Part shown: piece by piece, positions 10,356 through 18,608 of the stretch
How positions within the stretch are numbered: position 1 is the first letter of the stretch
Layout of the letters: every line of letters starts with the position of its first letter
Origin: Duganella sp. Root1480D1
Lineage (GTDB): Bacteria; Pseudomonadota; Gammaproteobacteria; Burkholderiales; Burkholderiaceae_D
Length of the DNA: 64,000 nucleotides
Direction of reading: 5' to 3'
Assembly (NCBI RefSeq): GCF_001427305.1
Contig: NZ_LMFZ01000003.1
Span: forward strand, 124,001 to 188,000
Made by a program: the position numbers and the translations under genes
Notes under the pieces: model-generated
Told to the model about the DNA's origin: nothing
Seen by the model: the letters and a program-made list of their open reading frames with translations, nothing else
Database searches by the model: none

Positions 10356-10525
10356 GCTGCACCTTCGTCGTCGTGATTGTCGACGCTGGCTTGCGCCTGG
10401 CGTTCGTGCTGTCCAAGCAGCCGCACCTCGAGCATCATCAGCCCGAAAACCGCACCAAACGAGCCCCACACATAGGAAGCGTAACCACCCATGGCAAGGA
10501 AATCCTGCAAACTATGCCAATTCAT
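10352..10525 (-). CDS. ccmD: CcmD, small membrane adaptor of haem export
   Basis: The 57-residue protein has one membrane helix ([20 protein letters not shown]) and a charged C-terminal tail, as expected of CcmD, which helps release holo-CcmE from CcmABC. A GGAGG lies a few bases before the ATG. It overlaps ccmC by four bases upstream and ccmE by four bases downstream. The position and the motif between ccmC and ccmE make the call secure despite the short length. Confidence 0.92.
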   Translation of the reverse strand: MNWHSLQDFLAMGGYASYVWGSFGAVFGLMMLEVRLLGQHERQAQASVDNHDDEGAA

Positions 10526-11292
10526 TTCGTCCTCCGGCGCAGCCATGCGGCGCTGCCGTGCCTTTCCAGCACGATGCAGCGTGCGCGGCGCAGCGCGACT
10601 GCAATCCCGTAACACCAGAACGCTGCCACCATCAACAGCATTGCAGCCAGCATGGCAGGCGCCATGCGAGGAGCGTTGCCTAAGGTGACGGACGGCCCCT
10701 GGTGCAGGGTGTTCCACCAATAAACCGAGAAATAGATGATCGGGATGTTCACCGCGCCCACCAGGGCCAGTACCGCAGCGGCGCGGTCGGCGCGGCGCGG
10801 GTCGGCAATGGAAGCGTGCAGGCCCATGTAGCCCAGGTAGAGGAACAGCAGGATCAGTTCCGACGTCAGGCGCGCATCCCACACCCACCAGGCGCCCCAG
10901 GTCGGCTTGCCCCACAAGGCGCCAGTCCACAGCGCGAGGAAGGTGAACAGGGCGCCGGTGGGCGCCAGCGCGCTGGCCATGATGGAAGAAACCCCGGTGT
11001 GGTAGGCCAGCCCAAAGCCGGCCCATCCCGCCATCGCCATGTAGATCAGCATCGACATCCATGCCGCAGGCACGTGGACGAAGATGATGCGGTAAGCGTC
11101 GCCTTGCTGGAAGTCGGTTGGCGCGAACAGCAGGCCGATCGCCAGGCCGGCCAGCCCCGTGAGCACGCCGAGCGCGGTGAACCACGGGATCAGGCGGCCG
11201 GCTAAATAATAGAAATTGCGGGGGGAGGCAAAAGTGAATACCGTGAGCCGGCGCCGTGCGCCGTTTGCGGTGGAATAATACGGTTGATCCAT
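10522..11292 (-). CDS. ccmC: haem exporter permease CcmC
   Basis: The 256-residue protein has six membrane helices and the family signature WGAWWVWDARLTSELIL, with flanking conserved histidines (IFVHVPAAW and the loop near NTLHQG). CcmC loads haem onto CcmE. The start at 11292 follows a GGAG and lies 15 bp after the ccmB stop. The ccmD ATG overlaps its stop codon. Confidence 0.96.
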   Translation of the reverse strand: MDQPYYSTANGARRRLTVFTFASPRNFYYLAGRLIPWFTALGVLTGLAGLAIGLLFAPTDFQQGDAYRIIFVHVPAAWMSMLIYMAMAGWAGFGLAYHTGVSSIMASALAPTGALFTFLALWTGALWGKPTWGAWWVWDARLTSELILLFLYLGYMGLHASIADPRRADRAAAVLALVGAVNIPIIYFSVYWWNTLHQGPSVTLGNAPRMAPAMLAAMLLMVAAFWCYGIAVALRRARCIVLERHGSAAWLRRRTK

Positions 11293-11307
11293 AAGCTCAA
11301 CTCCGTC

Positions 11308-11976
11308 CTACTCGTGTGCAATCCGCAGCGCTGCAGCTGTAGCCCATGGCGAAGCAGCCAGCGACCCGGCCAACAGGGCTCCCAGCAACATCAGGTGGGG
11401 CGCACTGCCGGTACCATCACTGGCGGCTACAACGGCGGAACTACCAAGAATTAATAAGGGAATATACAGGGGCATCAATATCAGTGCAATAAGTACGCTG
11501 CCTCCCCGTGCTCCCAACGCCAGGCCAGCGCCGATGCTGCCCAGGAGGCTCAGGACCGGGGTGCCAAGCAGCAGGCCAAACCACAGCACGCCCATCGCTT
11601 CGGCATCGAGGCCGTACTGCAGTGCGACCAGCGGCGCCAGTACCAGCAGGGGCAGGCCGGCGGTCAGCCAGTGCGCCAGCACCTTTGCCAGCACCAGTAT
11701 TTCCAGCGGCTGCGGCGACAGCAGGAGTTGCTCCAGCGAGCCATCGGCATGGTCGTCGGCGAACAGGCGTTGCAGGCCAAGCAGCGATGCCAGCAAGGCC
11801 GCCACCCACACAATGCCGGGTGCAACGCTGCGCAGCAATTTGGTGTCAGGCCCGATCGCCAGCGGAAACAGCGTGGTCGTGACAAGGAAGAAAGCCAACG
11901 GCATCAAGGCGTCGCTGCGCCGTCGCAAGGCCAGCAACAGGTCGCGCTGCATCAATTGGCGGGCCGCTTTCAGCAT
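11308..11976 (-). CDS. ccmB: haem ABC exporter permease CcmB
   Basis: The 222-residue polytopic membrane protein matches CcmB, with FADDHADGSLEQLLLSPQPLE in the first cytoplasmic loop and six predicted helices. With CcmA it forms the ABC module that uses ATP to free haem-loaded CcmE. The start at 11976 (MLKAARQLMQRD) overlaps the ccmA stop by seven bases. The longer upstream reading from 12060 only shadows ccmA. Confidence 0.94.
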   Translation of the reverse strand: MLKAARQLMQRDLLLALRRRSDALMPLAFFLVTTTLFPLAIGPDTKLLRSVAPGIVWVAALLASLLGLQRLFADDHADGSLEQLLLSPQPLEILVLAKVLAHWLTAGLPLLVLAPLVALQYGLDAEAMGVLWFGLLLGTPVLSLLGSIGAGLALGARGGSVLIALILMPLYIPLLILGSSAVVAASDGTGSAPHLMLLGALLAGSLAASPWATAAALRIAHE

Positions 11977-12590
11977 GGGGCTCCCAGTTGCAAGTGGCGC
12001 GCGCCCGGCAGCGCAGGGTCCTGGTGTGTGGTCAGCACCAGCATGCCCCCGCGCGCGCAATGCGCCTGCAGGATCTGTCCGACCTGGGCGGCCGCAGCCT
12101 GGTCCAGCGCTGCCAGCGGTTCATCGAGTATCCATAAGGGGCGGGAAGGCGGCAGCAGCAAGCGGGCCAGGGCCACTCGCTTGCGCTGGCCCTGCGACAG
12201 CAGGCGCACCGGGCGCCCGGCTTCCGCCTTCAGCCCGATTTCTTCCAGCGCCTGCAAGGCTTGATCACGGCTGCATCGTTCACCGGGCAAACCGCCCAGC
12301 GCCAGGTTTTCCCACGCCAGCAAGTCAGGCTTCAAGCCGTCTGCATGGCCAATGTGGAGCAGTTGCGAATGGAACTGGGCGCGTGTGGCGAGGATAGGCT
12401 TGCCTTGCCAATGCACGGTGCCGCGGTCCGGCAGCGCGAGCCCGCAAAGCGAACGCAGAAGGGTGGTCTTGCCGCTGCCGTTGCGGCCCTGCACCCAGAG
12501 CGCTTCGCCGGCTTGCAGCGCAAAGCTGACGCCCGCGAACAAGGTGCTGCGGCCGCGCCGGCAAGTGAGCTGTTGACAGGTCAATCCCAT
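11970..12590 (-). CDS. ccmA: haem exporter ATP-binding protein CcmA
   Basis: The 206-residue ABC ATPase has Walker A GRNGSGKTT, the signature LLSQGQRKR and Walker B LWILDEP, with a following TTHQD switch histidine. It is the first gene of the ccm run, and its length is that of CcmA proteins. I chose the start at 12590 because GAGGGG lies four bases upstream; the longer reading to 12650 adds an unconserved leader. It is divergent from the DUF5916-type gene with 84 bp between the two starts. Confidence 0.94.
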   Translation of the reverse strand: MGLTCQQLTCRRGRSTLFAGVSFALQAGEALWVQGRNGSGKTTLLRSLCGLALPDRGTVHWQGKPILATRAQFHSQLLHIGHADGLKPDLLAWENLALGGLPGERCSRDQALQALEEIGLKAEAGRPVRLLSQGQRKRVALARLLLPPSRPLWILDEPLAALDQAAAAQVGQILQAHCARGGMLVLTTHQDPALPGARHLQLGAPC

Positions 12591-12637
12591 GAATCCCCTC
12601 ATCGAAGTGGCCATCATCCTATCACCCGTATGTTCGC

Positions 12638-12667
12638 TTGCCAGGGCCAAATTGGCAAATCTATAAT
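12638..12667 (+). promoter_or_regulatory. sigma70-type promoter for a leaderless DUF5916-type mRNA
   Basis: TTGCCA at 12638-12643 and TATAAT at 12662-12667 are 18 bp apart, close to the sigma70 consensus. The ATG at 12675 is only seven bases after the -10 box, so the transcript should begin at or next to the start codon. No Shine-Dalgarno is present. TTGCCA and TGGCAA (12653-12658) also form an inverted repeat over the -35 region that could be an operator. Confidence 0.6.
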
Positions 12668-12674
12668 CTAGATC

Positions 12675-14933
12675 ATGTATGCCCGAAATTTTTTACGCGT
12701 CCTGGTTTTTTCCCAGTTTGCTGTATCCATCCCATTGTTTGCCGCCGAAAGCGAGGAGCCGAAACGCCGCAGCATCGCTGCGCATGTGGCGCCGCAAGCG
12801 CTTGCGCTGCAGCTTGACGGCCGCCTCGATGAGGCGGCCTGGGAACACGCGCCCGTCAACACGCGCTTCTACCAGTTCCAGCCGGAAGATGGACGCGACG
12901 CGCCGGAACATTTGCGCACCACGGTACGCGTGCTGGTGGACCAGGACGCCCTGGTGTTCGGCATCCGTGCCTGGAATGGCGGCCCGAAGACCCTGAACGG
13001 CACCCTGGCGCGGCGCGACAAGGTGGACCGCGACCAGGATTTCATCGGCATCTGGATTGATCCGAGTGGCCATGGCCGCTCGGCGCAATTCGTGCGGATC
13101 AATGTGGCGGGCGTCATGAGCGACGGCATCTATCGCGCCGACGAAGACGAAGAAGACCTGGGACCTGACTACCCGGTGGAGAGTGCAGTCCACCTGCTGG
13201 ACGATGGCTACACGATGGAAGTGCGCTGGCCGTTATCGAGCCTGCGCTTTCCGTATGGCGAAGGCAAGCCGTGGCGCCTGATGGTAGAGCGCAGCGTGCC
13301 GCACGAAGACAATATGCTGTTGCTAAGCGTTCCGCTGAAAAAAGAGTCGCTGCACTTCATCGCGGAGATGGAGGAGATCGAAGGCATGGCGCAAGTGCTG
13401 CCGGCGGTGCAGGACAAAGCCTTCCTGGAATTGCGTCCCGAACTCACGCAGCGCTTCAATCGCGGCTACGGCCAGCGCAGCAATGAGACCAGCCTTGGCC
13501 TGGACATCAGCGCCCGCCCGCGTGCCGACTGGGTTTTCAACGCCACGCTGAATCCCGACTTCTCGCAAGTGGAGATCGACGCCCCCACCAGCAACGGCAC
13601 CAGCCGCATTGCCCTGAGCCTGCCGGAGAAACGTGGCTTCTTTCTTGAAAGTGCAGATGTGCTGGGCATGCGCCTGCCGGCCTTCTACTCACGCACTGTA
13701 GCCGATCCGCGCTGGGGCGTGCGCGCCACCTGGCGCGGCGCCGATGCCGATGCAACCGCCTTGGCGCTGGACGACCGCGCCGGCGGCATCGTCATGCGCG
13801 GCAGCCCGTATGAAACGCAGGAACATGCCAGCGCCGGCAACAGCAAGGTGACGCTGCTGCGATCCCGGCGCCATGGCGAACAAGCGGTGAGCGGAGTATT
13901 CCTGTCCGACCGCGATTATGGCGACGGCGCCCGCAATACCGTGCTTGGGACGGACGGACAGTGGCGTGCCCCGGCCAATGGCGATGGCCACATCCAGCTT
14001 GCGTGGGCCGCCATGGCCTCACGCACCACCGCCCAATTCGATCGCGAAGGCCGTGCCCTGGCCAGCGAAGCGCGCGACAGCGCCTATGGCTACGGCAGGT
14101 TGAATTACAGCTCCGACGACTGGCTGAATATCGCGCAGCTTGAGGTGATCGGCGGCAGGTTCGCCAACGATAACGGTTTCGTGCCGCAGGCAGGCATCGT
14201 CAAGGGCGACGTTGAAATCAACCGCCGCACCGGCGCGCGCAAGCTGGCGCTGTTCGAAGCCTACGAAACCGAACTGCACCTCGGCCTGCACGAAATCCGC
14301 ACGCTGGCGCACGAAACCGTGCAGCGCTGGATCCGGCCCGGCATCTGGTTCTACGCCGGCCGCCAGACCCGCTTCTGGGCGGACCTTGGCTTCGACCGAC
14401 AGCGCGGGCGCACCGGCGCCAGGCTGCACAAGACGCCGGCGGCGCACATGGGCATTGAAAGCACGCCATCTTCCTGGTTCGTGAAGCTGAAAGGCGAACT
14501 GACGTTGGGCCGCCAGTTCGACGTCGAAGCAGACCAGGCAGGCAAGGGCGGCAACCTGGAGCTGGAAGCGAACCTGCGCTTCCCGCTTGCCGGCGGATGG
14601 AGCCTGGAGTCGGACCACCGCTGGAACCGCTCCTGGGTCAAGCACCGCAAGCTGCAGGATTTCAGCGACACCGGTTGGCGCTGGGTCGGCACATTGCACG
14701 CTACGCCACGCGACGCGCTGCGCATGATCGTGCAGAACACTTCATCGGAACGGCAAGACTTGCCGCCGCAAATGCTGGAGCCATGGAGCGAGCGATACCG
14801 CCATCGCTCGCTGCTATACAAGCGCACCACGCGCCACGACCGCATCGTCTCCCTCGGCGCCACCACGGACGCCAACGGCGCCTTGCCGGGCTCCAGCAAG
14901 GGCGTGACGCTCAAGGTCCAGTGGGGAATCTAA
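12675..14933 (+). CDS. DUF5916-type outer-membrane protein with CBM9-like N-terminal domain
   Basis: The 752-residue protein has a signal peptide ending near FAAES (residue 25) and an N-terminal CBM9-like sandwich (about 40-230) with LDGRLDEAAWEHA and the DFIGIWIDP strand. A long beta-rich C-terminal region, typical of an outer-membrane barrel, carries SLPEKRGFFLESADVL. DUF5916 proteins share this plan; their substrate is unknown. The gene is divergent from ccmA but nothing links the functions. The ATG directly follows a strong promoter with no leader. A 161-bp palindromic repeat element begins three bases after the stop. Confidence 0.8.
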   Translation: MYARNFLRVLVFSQFAVSIPLFAAESEEPKRRSIAAHVAPQALALQLDGRLDEAAWEHAPVNTRFYQFQPEDGRDAPEHLRTTVRVLVDQDALVFGIRAWNGGPKTLNGTLARRDKVDRDQDFIGIWIDPSGHGRSAQFVRINVAGVMSDGIYRADEDEEDLGPDYPVESAVHLLDDGYTMEVRWPLSSLRFPYGEGKPWRLMVERSVPHEDNMLLLSVPLKKESLHFIAEMEEIEGMAQVLPAVQDKAFLELRPELTQRFNRGYGQRSNETSLGLDISARPRADWVFNATLNPDFSQVEIDAPTSNGTSRIALSLPEKRGFFLESADVLGMRLPAFYSRTVADPRWGVRATWRGADADATALALDDRAGGIVMRGSPYETQEHASAGNSKVTLLRSRRHGEQAVSGVFLSDRDYGDGARNTVLGTDGQWRAPANGDGHIQLAWAAMASRTTAQFDREGRALASEARDSAYGYGRLNYSSDDWLNIAQLEVIGGRFANDNGFVPQAGIVKGDVEINRRTGARKLALFEAYETELHLGLHEIRTLAHETVQRWIRPGIWFYAGRQTRFWADLGFDRQRGRTGARLHKTPAAHMGIESTPSSWFVKLKGELTLGRQFDVEADQAGKGGNLELEANLRFPLAGGWSLESDHRWNRSWVKHRKLQDFSDTGWRWVGTLHATPRDALRMIVQNTSSERQDLPPQMLEPWSERYRHRSLLYKRTTRHDRIVSLGATTDANGALPGSSKGVTLKVQWGI

Positions 14934-14936
14934 ATT

Positions 14937-15097
14937 CGGGGTCAGGTCTGTCATTCGGACATCGATGCCGCACTTTTGCGCCAGATCAAAGCCCGACGTT
15001 TCTTGCGGAGGGCGCAATTGGGCAGTGTGGCATTTTCGCGCGTATTGAGAAAGATCAAAGGTCAGGCCTGCGTGTCCAAATGACAGACCTGACCCCG
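14937..15097. repeat. inverted-repeat element with GGGGTCAG ends (REP/MITE-like)
   Basis: Two 25-bp arms, 14937-14961 and 15073-15097, are inverted repeats with one mismatch. Each carries the CGGGGTCAGGTCTGTCATT core. They enclose 111 bp containing a short open frame (14958-15083, about 41 codons) of unknown origin, perhaps a remnant. The same GGGGTCAG core recurs in the palindrome at 24658-24724. The element fills the gap between two convergent genes, so it might also act as a transcription barrier. Confidence 0.65.
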
Positions 15098-15108
15098 ACT
15101 TTACGACT

Positions 15109-17235
15109 TTAGAAGCTGCGGGTCAGGCTGACCGAGAGGGTGCGGCCGCGGCCGGCGAAGTGCGAGACCGGGTCTTTGTAGCTGACCGATTGCGGGTAGT
15201 AGCCGATGTATTGGCGGTCGGCCACGTTTTCGATACCCACGCCCAGCTTGCCCCATGGCGTGTCGTAGCTGCCGGCCAGGTCCACCAGGGTGTAGCCGTT
15301 GAAGTGCTCTTCCAGGTTGGTGGTGCCAACGGTGCGGCCGATATTGATATCGCGGTCGAACAGGGTGGTCGCCTGCAGGCGCACGGTCGCTTTCGGCATG
15401 AGTTGCCAGTTGGTGCCGGCCACCAGCTTGCCCGGGCCTTGCGAGCGGGCGCCCAGTTCGACGTCCATCGGCGCCCCGGCAGCAGTGGCGGTCTTGCCCA
15501 TGGTGCGGGCGAACGAGCCGAAGGCCGACAGCGTTTTCGTGGCGCGCAGTTCACCGGAAATTTCCCAGCCGCGCACGGTGGTCGGCACCCGGTCCAACTG
15601 GCCAATGCCGGCGGAATTGACGCGCAGCGCGGTGCCCAGCTTGGAACGCGAATCGTAGAACGAGGCGCCCAGGCTGCCCTTGGCGCCGCGCCAGTTCACC
15701 CCGATCTCGTTGTTGCGCGTGATGACCGGTTCCATGTCGAACAGTTGGTCGACCGATTGGCCGGCCTTGTTCACGGCGCGCAGCACCAGGCCAACGTCCG
15801 GCAGGCCAAAGCCTTCAGCGCTGGAGACGAAAGCCGACCAGTTCTGGTTGAAGCGCCACACGGCGCCGATGTTCTTCACGTTCTTGGTGAAGGAGCGTTC
15901 GCCGCCTTGCACCAGGCGATTGCCGTAGGCGGCCAGGGTTGTGTAGGTGCCGACATTCAGCTTGGCGTCTTCATGGCGGATGCCGCCACGCACGGTCAGC
16001 GGGCCGATTTCGTATTCGAGCTGGGTGAAAGGGGCCAGCGAGGTGAAGTCGAGGGTTGGCACCCAGGTACGGCCGGTGCCGGCCAGCCATTGTTTGGTGC
16101 GGTCGCGCAGGTAGTCCAAGCCGGCCGTGAACTCCAGGCCGTTGACCAGGGTGTTCGGGCGCACGTAGGTCATTTTGGCGCCGTATTTGTCGGCCACGAC
16201 TTCGGACTGGTCGTACAACGTGCCTTTCGGTGCAATCGCCACGTCCTGGAAGGTGGACGTATTGGTTGCGCCATACAGCGAGGCGAAGTCCTGCTTGAAG
16301 ACCTGGGCGTTGAAACTGCCGCCCAGCAGGTCGTTGTGGCGGTATTCCAGGCTGCTGGTTTCCACCTTGTTGCGTGGCGGCGCGCCCGGGGGCGTGCCCG
16401 GCGTTGCGCTGGTCGGGGTGCCGGTGGTGAAGTCGGCATTGACCGGTTTGTAGTCGCCATCGCCTTCCATGCGGAAGCGGTTGATGGTCAGTTGCAGGCG
16501 CTGGTCGCCAAAATTCTTGCCGATCTTGAAGAACAGGTCGGTGCCTTCGGAATCCATGGTGTCACCTTGCACGGCCTCGATGCCGAGCGGGCGGCCCTTG
16601 CCGTCGTAGCCCAGGCCGCGCTGCTGGATGCTGCCGAATGCGACCAGGTCGAAGTCGCCCGACTTGTGCTGCAGGGTGTAGCCGGTCTTCCAGTCCAGGC
16701 TGTCGTGCCGCAGTTGGGACGACAGGCGCACATTGACCGACTGGGTGGTGCCTTCCGCTTTCGGCGATTTGGTGATGTAGTTGACGATGCCGCCGGTGGC
16801 GCCCATGCCCTGCATGGCGGAGGCGCCGTTGATCACTTCCACGCGTTCGATGATGGCGGTGTCGGCTACATAGCCTTCACGCATGCCGCCGCGCAGTGGG
16901 TTGGTTTGCGGGACGCCGTCCAGCAGGATCAGGGTATTGCGCCCGCGCAGCGATTCGCCGGTGGAGCTCATTTTCTGGCGGCTTGGGGCGTAGCCGGGGA
17001 TGTAGGTGGCCAGCGCGGCGGAAGGATCGTCGGCCAGCAGGTATTGGGCTTCCAGTTCCTTTTGCGAAATCACGGTGACGGCGCCCGGGATCTTGTCGAC
17101 GCTCTTGCTGTTGCGGGTTGCCGTTACGACCACTTCCTTCATCGGCTCCTCGGCGCTTTGTGCCAGTGCTGCGCTCCCGGACAGGGTGAGGCAGGCCAGT
17201 GCTACGGCACGGGTGAGGGGATTCAGCGCGGTCAT
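15109..17235 (-). CDS. TonB-dependent siderophore-type receptor
   Basis: The 708-residue outer-membrane receptor has a signal peptide ending near ALAQS. An N-terminal TonB box-like segment (KEVVVTATR) and a plug domain (about 40-160) with DGVPQTNP and NGASAMQGMGATGG follow, then a 22-strand-type barrel ending in a terminal Phe. It should import a ferric siderophore or related chelate using TonB; the ligand is unknown. The start at 17235 has AGGAG seven bases upstream. It is divergent from a PepSY membrane protein, and a Fur box lies between them, so iron repression is likely. Longer upstream readings overlap the divergent gene and are not supported. Confidence 0.92.
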   Translation of the reverse strand: MTALNPLTRAVALACLTLSGSAALAQSAEEPMKEVVVTATRNSKSVDKIPGAVTVISQKELEAQYLLADDPSAALATYIPGYAPSRQKMSSTGESLRGRNTLILLDGVPQTNPLRGGMREGYVADTAIIERVEVINGASAMQGMGATGGIVNYITKSPKAEGTTQSVNVRLSSQLRHDSLDWKTGYTLQHKSGDFDLVAFGSIQQRGLGYDGKGRPLGIEAVQGDTMDSEGTDLFFKIGKNFGDQRLQLTINRFRMEGDGDYKPVNADFTTGTPTSATPGTPPGAPPRNKVETSSLEYRHNDLLGGSFNAQVFKQDFASLYGATNTSTFQDVAIAPKGTLYDQSEVVADKYGAKMTYVRPNTLVNGLEFTAGLDYLRDRTKQWLAGTGRTWVPTLDFTSLAPFTQLEYEIGPLTVRGGIRHEDAKLNVGTYTTLAAYGNRLVQGGERSFTKNVKNIGAVWRFNQNWSAFVSSAEGFGLPDVGLVLRAVNKAGQSVDQLFDMEPVITRNNEIGVNWRGAKGSLGASFYDSRSKLGTALRVNSAGIGQLDRVPTTVRGWEISGELRATKTLSAFGSFARTMGKTATAAGAPMDVELGARSQGPGKLVAGTNWQLMPKATVRLQATTLFDRDINIGRTVGTTNLEEHFNGYTLVDLAGSYDTPWGKLGVGIENVADRQYIGYYPQSVSYKDPVSHFAGRGRTLSVSLTRSF

Positions 17236-17273
17236 ACAGTGACTCCTAAACAGAAAGATACAAAAAATAGAAC

Positions 17274-17292
17274 AGCAATGATAATCATTCTC
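17274..17292. promoter_or_regulatory. Fur box between divergent iron genes
   Basis: The sequence AATGATAATCATTCTC within this 19-bp span matches the Fur consensus GATAATGATAATCATTATC at 15 of 19 positions. It lies in an AT-rich gap between the TonB receptor (start 17235) and the PepSY protein (start 17332), placed to repress both. Confidence 0.75.
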
Positions 17293-17331
17293 ATTTATAA
17301 TTTCAATTACTTTATTGCTGACATATAAAAA

Positions 17332-18588
17332 ATGCTGACCGGTTTGCTGCGTGCGCGGCTGCGCGATATCCACCTGTATGTGTCCCTGGTGTTCGGGGCG
17401 ATTTTTGTCGTGGCCGGCCTGACCGGCGTGGTAATCGCCTGGACGCATGAGCTCGATGGGGCGCTGAATCCGGGCCTGCTGCATTCGCGCGAAGCTGCCG
17501 GCCGGCCCGATGCCGCGCCTTCGCCGGCCCAGGCGCAGGCCGCCGCCGACCGCCTGGCCGCCGCGCCAGGCTATGGCAAGCCAAGCATGCTGATGCTGCC
17601 GTATGAGGCCGATGATGTGTACGTCGCCTGGTACCGCAAGCCGAACAAGGACAAGGGCAGGTTCGATACCGATATGTCGCGCCAGGTCATGCTGGATCGC
17701 TACACGCTGGACATCCTGGGCGAACGCAACTACGGCGAATTCGGCCTGTCGCGCGAACTGCTGATGCCGACGCTGTTTCATCTGCACCGTTATATGTTTG
17801 CCGGCGAGGTGGGCAAGACCGTGATCGGCATCGCCGGCTTGCTGCTGACGATCACCTCGCTGCTGGGCTTTGCGCTGTGGTGGCCTAAACACACCCTCGC
17901 CAGCATGCGCAAGGCGCTGGCAGTGCGCGGCGCCATCACTTCGCGCCAGTTCAATTACAGCTTCCACCGCTCGGCGGGCTTCTTCATGACGCCAGTGCTG
18001 GCCGTGCTGGGCTTCACTGGCCTGGCGATGAACCTGCCGGACTGGGTGCGCCCGGTGGTGGGGGCGGTGGCGACGCTGGAACACAATGGCAAAGTAGCCA
18101 ATGGCCCGGCCGGGGGCCGCAAGCCGATCAGCGTGGCGGCGGCAATGGAGATCGCCCAGCAACGCGTGCCGCAAGGCCGCCTGTCGCGCGTCTCGCTCGG
18201 CTCGGCCAAGGCGCCGTATGAAATCCGCCTGCGCCAGCCCGGCGAAATTCGCGAAGGCGACGGCAGCACCCGGGTCAGCGTGGATGCATTCAGCGGCGCC
18301 GTGCTGCGCGTGCGCGATCCATTGAACGCTGCTAGCGGCGACACCTTCATGAACTGGCAGTTCCCGCTGCATACCGGCGAGGCTTTCGGGATGGCGGGCA
18401 GGGTGCTGGTGTCCTTTAGCGGACTGGCGCCGCTGGCCTTCATGATTACCGGCCTGGTGTTATGGCTGGGCCGCCGCGCGATGCACCGCAAAGCGCGTGC
18501 CGTTGCTGCAAAAGCTAGCAACAATGAAGCTAAAAAAATTGCCAAACGGTCACAAATGCATCACACTGAAAGCTGTGAAAATGTGTGA
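17332..18588 (+). CDS. PepSY-associated membrane protein (PiuB-like)
   Basis: The 418-residue inner-membrane protein has four main membrane helices (about 20-40, 160-185, 215-235 and 355-385) around PepSY-type periplasmic regions, with conserved histidines such as LFHLHRYMF and FHRSAGFF. Proteins of this family (often called iron-regulated membrane proteins) accompany TonB siderophore receptors and are thought to reduce or process ferric chelates. The shared Fur box supports that role. The C-terminal tail (KKIAKRSQMHH) is hydrophilic. A GGDEF gene follows 20 bp later. Confidence 0.87.
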   Translation: MLTGLLRARLRDIHLYVSLVFGAIFVVAGLTGVVIAWTHELDGALNPGLLHSREAAGRPDAAPSPAQAQAAADRLAAAPGYGKPSMLMLPYEADDVYVAWYRKPNKDKGRFDTDMSRQVMLDRYTLDILGERNYGEFGLSRELLMPTLFHLHRYMFAGEVGKTVIGIAGLLLTITSLLGFALWWPKHTLASMRKALAVRGAITSRQFNYSFHRSAGFFMTPVLAVLGFTGLAMNLPDWVRPVVGAVATLEHNGKVANGPAGGRKPISVAAAMEIAQQRVPQGRLSRVSLGSAKAPYEIRLRQPGEIREGDGSTRVSVDAFSGAVLRVRDPLNAASGDTFMNWQFPLHTGEAFGMAGRVLVSFSGLAPLAFMITGLVLWLGRRAMHRKARAVAAKASNNEAKKIAKRSQMHHTESCENV

Positions 18589-18608
18589 GATTTTGTGGTT
18601 GCGGCACG

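Noticed and set aside
15160..17328. 722-codon open frame opposite the TonB receptor
   Set aside because: The composition is that of an antisense shadow and the receptor has full motifs on the other strand.
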